This document shows positions 46,037 through 56,053 of a stretch of 64,000 bases of DNA, one piece after another. Each line of letters begins with the position of its first letter. Position 1 is the stretch's first letter. A program made the translations under genes and the position numbers. Under the pieces are notes generated by a model that had not been told where the DNA came from, did no database searches, and saw only the letters and a program-made list of their open reading frames with translations. The stretch covers positions 372,001-436,000 of the forward strand of contig NZ_CADESW010000003.1 in assembly GCF_902830275.1 (NCBI RefSeq), read 5' to 3'. This DNA is from Burkholderia stagnalis (lineage in GTDB: Bacteria; Pseudomonadota; Gammaproteobacteria; Burkholderiales; Burkholderiaceae).

Positions 46037-47344
46037 TCAGCGGTTGACCAGCCTGGCCGGAAACGCGAGCGCCAGCGCGCAGCCGACCAGCATGCACGCG
46101 GCGAAACCGTACAGCCCCGCGCTTTGCGAATGGAACGTGTCGCGCAGCCAGCCGATGAAATACGTGCTGCCGAACCCGCCGAGGTTGGCGATCGAGCACG
46201 CGAACGCGATCCCGCCCGCGGCGGCGGACCCTTTCAGGAAGGTCGACGGCAGCGCCCAGACGACGGGCATCGCGGCGGCCGCGCCGGCGTTGATCAGCGA
46301 GAACAGCAGCACCGTCGCGAGCGTGCCGTGCGAGCCGGTTGCCGCGACGGCCAGCGCGGCGCCCGAGACGAGAAACGGCACGACGATGTGCCAGCGCCGC
46401 TCGCGCGCGCGGTCGGAGCTCGCGCCGCAGTACAGCGTGCCGATCACGGCGGCGGCGTTCGGGATCACCATCAGCCAGCCGATCTGGTATGCGTCCTTCA
46501 CGCCCGTGTCGCGCAGGATGCTCGGCAGCCAGAAGCTCACCGCATAGAGGCCGAGCAGCACGCACAGGTCGATGAGGCCGAGCGCCCAGACCTTCGGGTC
46601 GGTGAACGCCTTGCCGAGCGCGTGGCTCTTGTTGCCGGACGGTTCGCTGTCGAGATTCGCGCGCAGCACTTTCTTCTCGTCGGCGTTCAGCCACGACGCC
46701 GACTCGATGCCGTTCGGCAGCCAGCGCAGCACCACGAAGCCGAGCGCGATCGACGGGAGCGCTTCCAGCAGGAACAGCCACTGCCAGCCGCCGAGCCCGT
46801 GCACGCCGTCGAAGAAGCGCATGATCCAGCCGGAGATCGGGCTGCCGATCATGCTCGACAGCGGCAGGCCGACCATGAAGAACGCGACGATCCGCGCACG
46901 GCGCGCGTCCGGAAACCATTGCGTGAGATACAGCAGCACGCCGGGCAGGAAGCCCGCCTCGGCGACGCCGAGCAGGAACCGCACGACGTAGAACTGCATC
47001 GGCGTGTGCACGAACATCGTCGCGCCGGACAGCAGCCCCCACGTGACCATGATGCGGGCGATCCAGAGCTTCGCGCCGACGCGCTGCAGGATCAGGTTGC
47101 TCGGCACTTCGAACAGGATGTAGCCGGCGAAGAACAGGCCGGCGCCGAGGCCGTACACGGCGTCGCTGAACTTCAGCGCATCGAGCATCTGCAGCTTCGC
47201 GAGGCCGATGTTGATGCGGTCGAGATAAGCGGCGAAGTAGCACAGGCAGAAGATCGTGATCAGCCGGATCGCGACCTTGCGGTACAGGTTGCCGTGCTGT
47301 GCGTCGCCCGCGGGGACGGCGGCGCTGGAATGTACGGTAGACAT
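46037..47344 (-). CDS. MFS transporter, anion:cation symporter type, probable nicotinate uptake
   Basis: A 435-residue transporter of the ACS-like MFS group (phthalate/tartrate/nicotinate type). The first helix ends in YFAAYLDRINIGLAKLQM, then GAGLFFAGYILFEVPSNLIL and GVAEAGFLPGVLLYL follow, all typical of the group. Twelve helices are visible. The start at 47344 has AGGGG upstream. It is divergent from the MarR gene. A 14-bp motif 98 bases before its start is repeated in front of nicC, so I infer that it imports nicotinate or a close pathway compound. Confidence 0.85.
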   Translation of the reverse strand: MSTVHSSAAVPAGDAQHGNLYRKVAIRLITIFCLCYFAAYLDRINIGLAKLQMLDALKFSDAVYGLGAGLFFAGYILFEVPSNLILQRVGAKLWIARIMVTWGLLSGATMFVHTPMQFYVVRFLLGVAEAGFLPGVLLYLTQWFPDARRARIVAFFMVGLPLSSMIGSPISGWIMRFFDGVHGLGGWQWLFLLEALPSIALGFVVLRWLPNGIESASWLNADEKKVLRANLDSEPSGNKSHALGKAFTDPKVWALGLIDLCVLLGLYAVSFWLPSILRDTGVKDAYQIGWLMVIPNAAAVIGTLYCGASSDRARERRWHIVVPFLVSGAALAVAATGSHGTLATVLLFSLINAGAAAAMPVVWALPSTFLKGSAAAGGIAFACSIANLGGFGSTYFIGWLRDTFHSQSAGLYGFAACMLVGCALALAFPARLVNR

Positions 47345-47441
47345 GGGATTGCCCCTGCTCTGATGTGGCGGTTGGGAAGAATGCCGGGCGACGCGAGTCC
47401 GTGCAAAGCGCTCGCTTGAGTCTGTATAGCACGCCAATTAA

Positions 47442-47455
47442 GTAGCGTACACACT
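47442..47455. promoter_or_regulatory. Candidate NicR operator before the MFS gene
   Basis: GTAGCGTACACACT is found here, and its exact reverse complement AGTGTGTACGCTAC lies in front of nicC at 54197-54210. A 14-base identity between two promoters of one pathway points to a shared regulator, most likely the MarR protein encoded at 47746. Confidence 0.6.
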
Positions 47456-47694
47456 ATAAAAACCGATCCGATCGCGAGGCTGGGAAGCAGGCTTTGAGGA
47501 ACGCGAAGATCGGCATAATTCCATATTAATAAAGGTGTTTTTCTGGTTGAGTGAGATCGTTTTCAGATACGGGGAAGGCGGGGCGGTACGCGCCAGAATG
47601 GTGCGTATACGCTTCAAAAACCGGGCGTCGCCGGGGCGGCCATGATCTCCCGCAAGACCTTGCCGGGCAGGCGGGCGATGTCGTCGGGTTCAGG

Positions 47695-47702
47695 GTGTAC
47701 AC
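47695..47702. promoter_or_regulatory. GTGTACAC palindrome upstream of the MarR gene
   Basis: GTGTACAC is a perfect 8-bp palindrome 43 bases before the regulator start. It matches the core of the operator-like motif near nicC and the MFS gene, so it may be an autoregulation site. Confidence 0.45.
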
Positions 47703-47745
47703 TCGTTACCTTTCAGTTTCAGGCCGCGCCGGCAACCTTACTTTC

Positions 47746-48189
47746 ATGGCGTCATCCAGGGATTCCTACGACTTTCACGATCAGATCGGGCATTTGCTGC
47801 GCCGTGCCTATCAGCGGCACGTCGCCATCTTTCAGGAGGCGATTCCCGATTCCGATCTTACTGCCGCGCAGTTCGTCGCGCTGTGCGCGGTCAAGCAACA
47901 GCAGGCGTGCTCGCTGAACGACATCGTCAAGGCAACTGCGATCGATCAGGCGACGATCCGCGGCGTCGTCGATCGGCTCAAGGCGCGCGCGCTGATCGAG
48001 GTGATGCCCGATCCGGATGACGGCCGCAAGCTGCTGGTGCGTGCGACGGCGGCCGGCCTCGCGCTGATCGACCGGACGGTGCCGTTCGCGAAGCAGGTGA
48101 CGGAGCGCACCTATGGCGCGCTCAATCCGGGCGAGCGCGTAGCGCTGCAATTCCTGCTGCGCAAGATGATGGAATCCGAAGAGGCATGA
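47746..48189 (+). CDS. nicR: MarR-family regulator, probable NicR
   Basis: A 147-residue MarR-type repressor. The winged helix-turn-helix is at about residues 45-105 (SLNDIVKATAIDQATIRGVV, then the wing PDPDDGRKLLVRAT). MarR-type NicR proteins repress nicotinate genes and are released by 6-hydroxynicotinate or a related compound in Pseudomonas; the position beside the nic cluster and the shared operator motifs support this role here. No good ribosome site precedes ATG 47746, but the domain starts there. It is convergent with the nicB gene. Confidence 0.75.
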   Translation: MASSRDSYDFHDQIGHLLRRAYQRHVAIFQEAIPDSDLTAAQFVALCAVKQQQACSLNDIVKATAIDQATIRGVVDRLKARALIEVMPDPDDGRKLLVRATAAGLALIDRTVPFAKQVTERTYGALNPGERVALQFLLRKMMESEEA

Positions 48190-48210
48190 TCGTGCGCCGC
48201 CGCGCGGCGC

Positions 48211-50496
48211 TCACGCGCGCCCCGCTGCTGCGGGCCCGGCCGGCTCGGGCGCGAGCAGCCGGCCTGCCGCGCGCAGGCCCGCGCGGATCGTCTCCGGCGT
48301 GAACGGCGGCGCGTAGAAGCGCACGCCCGTCGCATCGAAGATCGCGTTCGCCAGCGCCGCCGGGCCGGGCACCGATGCGGATTCGCCCGCGCCGAGCGGC
48401 GGCTCGCCCTGCCGCGGCATCAGCACGACGTCGACGGCCGGCACCTCGTCGAATGTCAGGATCGGATAGCTCGCCCATTCGCGCGACGCGACCTTGCCGT
48501 CGACGAATCGCACGCGCTCCTTCAGCGTGCGGCTCAGCACCTGGATCACGTTGCCGTGCACCTGGTGGCGCACGCCGTCCGGATTGATCATCGTGCCGGT
48601 ATCCTGGCCGACGGTGATCCGCTCGACGCGGATCTCGCCCGTCGCGCGATCGACCGTCAGGTCGACGACCCATGCGGACCAGGCCGCGCCGAAGCCCGGA
48701 AAGCGGCTGTGCACGTAGCGCGCATACGCGATGCCGCGGCCATGCGCGATGCGTGCGTCGTTCGGTTCGCGCCGCGTGCGGGCTGTCCACCCGGCGCGCG
48801 TGGCGACTGCCTGCAGCAGCTCGGCGGCGCGCGCGTCGTTCAGGTGGCGCAGGCGGAATGCCAGCGGATCGACGCCGGCGATTGCCGCGCATTCGTCGGC
48901 GAACGCATCGTGCGCGAACGCGTTCGGCAGCGCCGACACGCCGCGAAACCACGATGCGCGGACGAGCGGCGCGAGATCCTCGCAGACGAAACGGCGATTC
49001 GGGCACGCGTACGGCGACACGGCGGTGCGGTCGCCCATCTCGAACACGCGCGGCGCCGGCGCGACCACGCCGGTCAGCAGCGATGCGAGCAGCGGCGCGT
49101 CGTTCGACGGATAGCGGGTCGAGAAGTCGTAGCCGAGCAGCCGGCCGTCGCGGCCGACCGTGCCGGTCACCTGCATCACCTGGCCCGCGCCCTTCGGTTC
49201 CCACATATGCTCGTCGGCGCGCGACAACTGCACGCGCACCGGTTGCCCGACCGCGCGCGACAGCAGCAGTGCGTCGCCGCACACGTCGTCCGCGCCGTTG
49301 CGGCCGTAGCAGCCGGCCGCTTCCATCCGCACGATGTCGAAATCGGCTTCGTCGCGCGCGACGAGGGTCGCGAGATCGCAGCGCAGCGACGCCGGGTTCT
49401 GCGTGCCGGACCACACGGTGATCCGGCCGTCGCCCGGTGCGCGATAGTCCGCGACCGCGCACGACGGGCCGATCGAGCCGTGCATCTGGTACGGCCACGC
49501 ATACGTGCGCGACAGCGTGATCGCATCGGGCAGCGCGCGGGCGGCGTCGACGTCGCCTTCTTCCAGCAGCAGGCGGCGCCGCGCCGGGGCGGCCGAGATC
49601 GCGGCGGCGGGGGCGTCGAGCGGCGGCAGCGCGGGCAGCGGGCGCCACGTCACGCGCAACTGGCGCGCCGCGCGTATCGCGTGTTCCTCGCGTTCGGCGA
49701 CGACGCCGACGAAATCGCCCGCGACGACGACGGCGCGCAGGCCGGGCACGTCGGCGACGGATGCGCGATCGACGTCGACGAGCGAGGCGCCGACGAACGG
49801 GCCGCTGTCGATGCCCGCGTAAGGCGGCCTGACCACGCGGCCGTGCAGCATTCCCGGCACGCGCACGTCGTGCACGAACGTCAGCGCGCCGGTCGCCTTC
49901 GCCGGAATGTCGACGCGCGGCGACGCGCGGCCGACGACCCGGTACGTCGCCGGATCCTTGGTGCGCGCGTTCAAATCCAGTTCGAGCGCGATGCGCCGCC
50001 CGGCGACCAGCTCGGCGAACGTCACGCGTCGCCCCTCCGGCGCGCCGGTCACGAAGATGCAGCCGTCGTCGCTCGACAACCGTTCGGCGTCGACACCGAG
50101 GCGCCCGGCCGCGAGCTGCAGCAGCGCGTGCCGCGCCTGCGCGGCCGCGCAGCGCAGCGGTACCGCGGAAATCTGGATCGTCGCGCTGGCGATGGTCGGG
50201 CCCTGGTTCGGTGTCGTCGCGGTGTCGCCGAGCACCATCGCGACCCGCGCGGCGGGCACGTCGAGCTCCTCGGCGACGATCTGCGCGAGCGACGTGCGGA
50301 TGCCGGTGCCGAGATCGACGTGGCCGTTGAAGCCGAGGATGCGGCCGTCGTCGAGAATCGCGACGAACGCCTCGGGCCGGTCGGGCACATACGACGACGG
50401 GCTGCCCGGCTGGCCTGGCGCGGGCTTGACGGGCGGCGCAGGCTGCCGGATCACGGTCAGGCAGCCGTCGCGCGCGAGCAGTTCGGAAGGGTTCAC
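48211..50496 (-). CDS. nicB: Nicotinate hydroxylase molybdopterin subunit (NicB molybdenum domain)
   Basis: A 761-residue xanthine dehydrogenase-type large subunit. The N-terminal part has the substrate/molybdopterin region NGHVDLGTGIRTSLAQIVAEE. Other molybdopterin motifs are AGCYGRNGADDVCGDALLLS, QMHGSIGPSCAVADY and, at the end, GAGESASVPGPAALANAI with the catalytic Glu. It hydroxylates nicotinate to 6-hydroxynicotinate with NicA. In Pseudomonas NicB also carries a cytochrome c tail; here the protein stops before that, and a cytochrome protein is encoded in the opposite unit at 56043. The start is GTG at 50496, the last gene of the nicE-D-X-F-B unit. Confidence 0.88.
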   Translation of the reverse strand: MNPSELLARDGCLTVIRQPAPPVKPAPGQPGSPSSYVPDRPEAFVAILDDGRILGFNGHVDLGTGIRTSLAQIVAEELDVPAARVAMVLGDTATTPNQGPTIASATIQISAVPLRCAAAQARHALLQLAAGRLGVDAERLSSDDGCIFVTGAPEGRRVTFAELVAGRRIALELDLNARTKDPATYRVVGRASPRVDIPAKATGALTFVHDVRVPGMLHGRVVRPPYAGIDSGPFVGASLVDVDRASVADVPGLRAVVVAGDFVGVVAEREEHAIRAARQLRVTWRPLPALPPLDAPAAAISAAPARRRLLLEEGDVDAARALPDAITLSRTYAWPYQMHGSIGPSCAVADYRAPGDGRITVWSGTQNPASLRCDLATLVARDEADFDIVRMEAAGCYGRNGADDVCGDALLLSRAVGQPVRVQLSRADEHMWEPKGAGQVMQVTGTVGRDGRLLGYDFSTRYPSNDAPLLASLLTGVVAPAPRVFEMGDRTAVSPYACPNRRFVCEDLAPLVRASWFRGVSALPNAFAHDAFADECAAIAGVDPLAFRLRHLNDARAAELLQAVATRAGWTARTRREPNDARIAHGRGIAYARYVHSRFPGFGAAWSAWVVDLTVDRATGEIRVERITVGQDTGTMINPDGVRHQVHGNVIQVLSRTLKERVRFVDGKVASREWASYPILTFDEVPAVDVVLMPRQGEPPLGAGESASVPGPAALANAIFDATGVRFYAPPFTPETIRAGLRAAGRLLAPEPAGPAAAGRA

Positions 50497-50634
50497 GGTG
50501 AGGCGTTCCAGTCGGGCCGATAAGGGGCGGCATCGGCGTGCGTCTCGCCCGATGCCGCCGTGCCGCCGCATTCGATGCACACGAATGTAGGTGGCCGGAA
50601 GCGGCGCGTCAATCGCGCGGCGCCCGCCCGTGGG

Positions 50635-51294
50635 CTACCGCGCGGCGGCCGGCGCGCGCGCCGCGTCGATCGCCGCGATCGCGGCATCGAGCGGCATCAC
50701 CGCCGCGTATTTCTGCTGCATGTCGAACAGGTTCGCGTCGTGCGGCGCGATCGCGCGGTCGCCGACGCAATCGGACAGCACGAGCGGGCGGAAGCCGTGC
50801 GACATCGCGTCGACGACGCTCGCGCGCACGCAGCCGCTCGTCACCGCCCCCGCGACCAGCAGCGTCTGCACCGCGCGCTGCGTGAGCCAGGGGGCAAGCT
50901 GGGTGCCGAAGAACGCGGACGGCACCGTTTTGCGCACGACGAGCTCGCCGTTGGCGGGCGTGAGCTCGGGCACGATCGCGCTGTTCGGGTGATCCTCGGT
51001 CAGCGTCGCCATGCCGGGCACCTTCAGCGAGAACACGTTGTCGTCGCTGCCGTCGGCCGCGTACACGATGCGGCTGTGCGCGACCGGCCAGCCGCGCCGG
51101 CGCGCGAGCGCGAGCGCGTGCGTGGTGCGCGCGATCGCCGGCGCGATGTTGCCGCCGCCGAAGGTCGCGGGATCGGCGAAGCCGACGACGAAATCGACGA
51201 TCAGCAGGCCGATGTTGCCGTGCGGCGGCAGCGGCGTGCCGAAGCCCTGCTGCTGGTAGACGTGCGCTTCGGCGTGACGGGAGAGGTCGTTCAT
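50635..51294 (-). CDS. nicF: Maleamate amidohydrolase
   Basis: A 219-residue cysteine hydrolase of the isochorismatase family. The catalytic triad Asp34 (LIVDFVVGF), Lys122 (VVRKTVPSAF) and Cys155 (AVTSGCVRAS) is complete. In the nicotinate pathway NicF hydrolyses maleamate to maleate and ammonia. The neighbours NicX, NicD and NicE provide the steps before and after. The start at 51294 lies 17 bases after nicX. Confidence 0.92.
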   Translation of the reverse strand: MNDLSRHAEAHVYQQQGFGTPLPPHGNIGLLIVDFVVGFADPATFGGGNIAPAIARTTHALALARRRGWPVAHSRIVYAADGSDDNVFSLKVPGMATLTEDHPNSAIVPELTPANGELVVRKTVPSAFFGTQLAPWLTQRAVQTLLVAGAVTSGCVRASVVDAMSHGFRPLVLSDCVGDRAIAPHDANLFDMQQKYAAVMPLDAAIAAIDAARAPAAAR

Positions 51295-51310
51295 CGCGGG
51301 TCTCGGTCGG

Positions 51311-52351
51311 TCAGGCGGGTTGGTCGAGCACGCGGCCGTCGCGCACGACGGTCTCGCCGTCGAGCGCGACCGTGCAGCGGCGCAGCGGAATGTCGATGTG
51401 GCAGGTGGTCGTGCGACTGCCGCCGCCTTCGTTGTTCGGGCCGAGCGAGAACAGGAAGTTGCCCTCGAACGCGCGCGCGTCCATCCCGATCGTCGCCTCG
51501 CGGTCGTACAGGCCGAGCGTCGACCAGCGCGCGCGCGGCTGCAGCCCCCAGCCGACGTGCGAGATCGCGTAACCCTCCGGATCGGCGAAGGTTTCCATGT
51601 AGTCGCGCAGCAGGTCGGCGTCGACGCCGCCTTCGATGCGCGTCGCATAGCCGCCTTCGACCGTCAGCACGATCGGCTCGCTCACGTAATGCTTCTGCGG
51701 CAGCAGGATGTCGCCGCGATCGATCACGATCGTGCCGTGCGCGGTGCGGTCGTTCGGGTAGGTCAGCGCGAAGCCGCTCGGCCAGTGGTCCCAGCGGCCC
51801 GGTGCGTCGACGAAGCCGTATTCGGCCGTCGGCGGGAAATCGCCGAGCGGGCACGTGAGCGCGGTGCCGGCCGCCGACGTGACGCGCATCTCGCGCGCGG
51901 CGGCGATTTTCGTGGCGGCGGCGAGCACGCGCGTGCGGTCGGCCTGCGTGGGCACCATGCGCGCGAGCACTTCCGGCGGCTCGACCGCGAGCAGGATCTT
52001 CGTGCCCGATTTCAGGATGTCATGCTGCTCCGGCGAGAACAGCAGCGTCATCAGGTCGAGCACGAGGTCGCTCGCCTTGAGCGCGGCGATTGCCGCGCGG
52101 TTGCCGGTGAGCGGCGTGGTGCCGAGATACGCGAGCGGGTCGCGGCTGAACGCCTTGTCGCCGTTGACGGGCGGCAGGTCGAGCCGGTTGACGATCGCGC
52201 CCATCGACTGCGTCGCGATCAGCGCGCACGACAGCGTCTGCGGATGGGTGGCCGGGCTCGTCAGGATCGTGACGGTCTGGCCCGGTTCGAGGCGCGACAG
52301 CGTGAGCACCTGCTTCCACGCGTCGATCAGTTGGATGTCGCTGACTGGCAT
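51311..52351 (-). CDS. nicX: 2,5-dihydroxypyridine 5,6-dioxygenase
   Basis: A 346-residue iron-dependent ring-cleaving dioxygenase related in fold to M29 aminopeptidases. Counting from the start gives His265 (ISHVGWG), His318 and Asp320 (TTCHIDIP), the same numbers as the iron ligands known for NicX of Pseudomonas putida. It opens 2,5-dihydroxypyridine to N-formylmaleamate with O2. Position between nicD and nicF fits. Confidence 0.95.
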   Translation of the reverse strand: MPVSDIQLIDAWKQVLTLSRLEPGQTVTILTSPATHPQTLSCALIATQSMGAIVNRLDLPPVNGDKAFSRDPLAYLGTTPLTGNRAAIAALKASDLVLDLMTLLFSPEQHDILKSGTKILLAVEPPEVLARMVPTQADRTRVLAAATKIAAAREMRVTSAAGTALTCPLGDFPPTAEYGFVDAPGRWDHWPSGFALTYPNDRTAHGTIVIDRGDILLPQKHYVSEPIVLTVEGGYATRIEGGVDADLLRDYMETFADPEGYAISHVGWGLQPRARWSTLGLYDREATIGMDARAFEGNFLFSLGPNNEGGGSRTTTCHIDIPLRRCTVALDGETVVRDGRVLDQPA

Positions 52352-52384
52352 CGTCGGCTCCGGTGAATGCGTGAGGGAAAGGAA

Positions 52385-53212
52385 TCAGGCGGCCAGCGGC
52401 GCGCCGAGGAAATCGCCGAACGCCGCGTAGAAACCCGCCGCGTTGTCCCACGGGATCATGTGGCCGGCGTCCGGCACGCGCACGTGCCGCATCGACGGCG
52501 TCGCGCGCTGCAGCTCGGCGACGTCGTCGTCGCGCACCACGTCGCCACGCGCGGCGGTGATCAGCAGCGCGGGCACGTCGAGGCGCGCGGCATCCGCGTG
52601 GAAATCGTCGGTGTGAAAGCCGTCGTACGACGCGCGCACCGCGCGCTCGTCGCACGTGTGCAGCCACTCGGCGCGCAGCTGCCGTTCCGCGTCGGTCCAG
52701 GTCGGGCAGAACGCGCGCATGCCGTCGGCGTCGGTGCCCGCGCGGGCGAGCGCCATCGAGTCGATGTACCACGGCAGCTGGCCCGGATACGGGCGCCGGC
52801 CGGGGCCGGACACCGGCGGATCGACCAGCACGACCGAGGCGAGCCCGCGCGGGCCGCGCAGCGCGGCGCGCGCGGCGATCCGCGCGCCCATCGAATGGCC
52901 GACGAGGCTCACGCGCGACAGGCCGAGCGCGGCGACGAACGCCGCGACGTCGTCGGCCTGCGCGTCGAGGCCGTAGTCGAGGCCGGGCGATGCTTCCGAC
53001 AACCCGCGGCCGCGCACGTCGAGCACGTAGGTGTCGAACGCCGCGCCGAACACGTCGCCGACGAAGCCCCACGTGATCGCGGGGCTCGTGATGCCGGGAA
53101 TCAGCACGATCGCGGCGCGCGCCGCGCGTGCGCCGCTCGCGCCGCCGTAGCGCAGGTAGTGCTGGCGGATGCCGTTCGCATGGACGTTCGCGCCGTACAG
53201 GAAGGTGGACAT
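52385..53212 (-). CDS. nicD: N-formylmaleamate deformylase
   Basis: A 275-residue alpha/beta hydrolase with triad Ser107 (GHSMGA), Asp131 (VDPPVSG) and His251 (DAGHMIP). The spacing is the same as in NicD of Pseudomonas putida with a shift of six residues. It removes formate from N-formylmaleamate to give maleamate, the substrate of NicF. The oxyanion-hole region is LIPGITSP. Confidence 0.93.
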   Translation of the reverse strand: MSTFLYGANVHANGIRQHYLRYGGASGARAARAAIVLIPGITSPAITWGFVGDVFGAAFDTYVLDVRGRGLSEASPGLDYGLDAQADDVAAFVAALGLSRVSLVGHSMGARIAARAALRGPRGLASVVLVDPPVSGPGRRPYPGQLPWYIDSMALARAGTDADGMRAFCPTWTDAERQLRAEWLHTCDERAVRASYDGFHTDDFHADAARLDVPALLITAARGDVVRDDDVAELQRATPSMRHVRVPDAGHMIPWDNAAGFYAAFGDFLGAPLAA

Positions 53213-53240
53213 GAATGGGCTCCGTCGAAAGAGGGCGCGC

Positions 53241-53993
53241 TCAGTACGCGCCGGACAGCAGCGCGCCCGCGCCGGGCACGATCGGCTCGAGGTCGAGCTC
53301 GCGCAGCATCGCGTAGGTGGTGGCGATCGCCGCGGTGATCACCGGCTTGCCGGTCATCGCCTCGACCTTCGCGACCGCGGGCAGCGACGGCATCTGCACG
53401 CATGCGGACAGCACGATCGCATCGGCGTCCTGGTACGGCAGCGTCTTCACGATGTCGGGCAGGCGCGCGGGGTCGTGGCGGCCGACGTCGAGGTTGTCGG
53501 GAATCTCCAGCGCGCGATAGGCGAGCACCTCGTAGCCTTCATGGCGGATGTAGTCGACCACCAGCTCGGTCAGCGGCAGCATGTACGGCGCGACCACCAC
53601 GATGCGCTTCGCGCCGATCACCTTCAGCGCGTCGACGAGCGCGCCCGCGCTCGTCAGCACCGGCGCCTGTGCGCCGTTGTCGGCGGTGTGCTGCGTCAGG
53701 CGCGCCTGCGACACGCGGTGATAGCCGTGGCCCATCGCCATGATCGCGACGAGACACGCATAGCCGAGCACGTCGACGCGCGCGTCGCTCAGCTCGAGCG
53801 CGCAGCGGTCCGACTCGGCGTCCATCGCGGCCAGTTCCTCCTTGACGACCTTCTTCATCCGCATCCGGCTCGAGTGATACGTGAAGCGCTCGGGGCGGAT
53901 CGTCTCGCGCAACCGCAGCATCGCGGGAATCTCGGTTTCCATCGTCGTGTTGGAACTCGGCACGATCTGGCCGATGCGGTAGGTCTTGCTCAT
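53241..53993 (-). CDS. nicE: Maleate isomerase
   Basis: A 250-residue member of the Asp/Glu racemase superfamily. The paired cysteines are Cys80 (LGYACLVAIMAMG) and Cys198 (LSACVQMPS). The N terminus IGQIVPSSNTTMETEIPAML is typical of maleate isomerases. It converts maleate to fumarate as the last step of the pathway. It is the first gene of the minus-strand nic unit and divergent from nicC, sharing a 281-base control region. Confidence 0.93.
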   Translation of the reverse strand: MSKTYRIGQIVPSSNTTMETEIPAMLRLRETIRPERFTYHSSRMRMKKVVKEELAAMDAESDRCALELSDARVDVLGYACLVAIMAMGHGYHRVSQARLTQHTADNGAQAPVLTSAGALVDALKVIGAKRIVVVAPYMLPLTELVVDYIRHEGYEVLAYRALEIPDNLDVGRHDPARLPDIVKTLPYQDADAIVLSACVQMPSLPAVAKVEAMTGKPVITAAIATTYAMLRELDLEPIVPGAGALLSGAY

Positions 53994-54050
53994 GGCGGAA
54001 GGCTCCGTGGCGGGTAAGGGTGGGCGAGCGCACTCGGGTTCGAACAAAGT

Positions 54051-54064
54051 CTAGCGTGTACATT
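54051..54064. promoter_or_regulatory. Operator-like motif near the nicE start
   Basis: CTAGCGTGTACATT resembles the 14-bp motif GTAGCGTACACACT found at the other two nic promoters, with the same GCG and GTAC core letters. It lies 58 bases upstream of the nicE start. Confidence 0.4.
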
Positions 54065-54196
54065 TGAAAACTACAACGTGTCAAAAGCCGGGTGGCGCTC
54101 TTTAATGGCTATTGGAAGCGGTGAATTTGGGGTTTTATAGGTGTTTCCCCGTATGGGTCGGCGCAAGCAAACAATCTTCTTGTTTGAATAATTATG

Positions 54197-54210
54197 AGTG
54201 TGTACGCTAC
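54197..54210. promoter_or_regulatory. Candidate NicR operator before nicC
   Basis: AGTGTGTACGCTAC is the exact reverse complement of the 14-base motif at 47442-47455. It lies 65 bases before nicC and would overlap the -10 of a weak promoter (TTGTTT at 54180, TACGCT 17 bases later). Confidence 0.6.
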
Positions 54211-54238
54211 ATCGACACGTAATCGGCCCGCTCGATGA

Positions 54239-55432
<1,194 letters not shown>

Positions 55433-55549
55433 TGCGCGCGGCCCGGCCCCGGTGCGATCCCTGCCTGCGCGGCGGTCTCGCGCAAGGCCGGGCGCCGGCG
55501 CCGGCACGGCGTGCCGCAAGGTCCCCAGGCCCGTTTTCCGGATCAGCCC

Positions 55550-56053
55550 ATGTCGCATTCCACTACCGTCGCGCGACCGCTCGCGCTCTGCGTCAATGGC
55601 GTGCCGCGCGCGGTCGACGCGGCCGAGCCCGATACGCCGCTGCTCTACGTGCTGCGCAACGATTTCACGCTGAACGGCCCGAAGTACGGCTGCGGGCTCG
55701 GCCAGTGCGGCGCCTGCACGGTGCTGATCGACGGGCAGGCGACGCGCGCGTGCGTGGTGCCCGTCGCCGCGGCGGCCGGGCGGGCGGTCACGACGCTCGA
55801 AGGGCTCGGCTCGCTCGACGCGCCGCACCCGATCCAGCGCGCGTTCATCGACGAACAGGCGGCGCAGTGCGGCTACTGCCTGAACGGAATGATCATGAGC
55901 ACGAAGGCGCTGCTCGATCGCAACCCGTCACCCGACGACGCCGCGATTCGCGACGCGCTGCGCTTCAATCTGTGCCGCTGCGGCACGCATCTCGAGATCA
56001 TCCGCGCGGTGCATCGCGCCGCGCGATATCTGCGACAAGACGATGAACAGTGA
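55550..56053 (+). CDS. nicA: Nicotinate hydroxylase small subunit (two 2Fe-2S clusters)
   Basis: A 167-residue ferredoxin-like subunit. The first cluster motif is CGLGQCGACTVLIDG and the second is CGYCLNGMI plus NLCRCGTHLE, as in xanthine dehydrogenase-type small subunits. It passes electrons from the molybdenum site to the heme part. It follows nicC after 117 bases and overlaps the cytochrome gene by 11 bases. Confidence 0.93.
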   Translation: MSHSTTVARPLALCVNGVPRAVDAAEPDTPLLYVLRNDFTLNGPKYGCGLGQCGACTVLIDGQATRACVVPVAAAAGRAVTTLEGLGSLDAPHPIQRAFIDEQAAQCGYCLNGMIMSTKALLDRNPSPDDAAIRDALRFNLCRCGTHLEIIRAVHRAARYLRQDDEQ

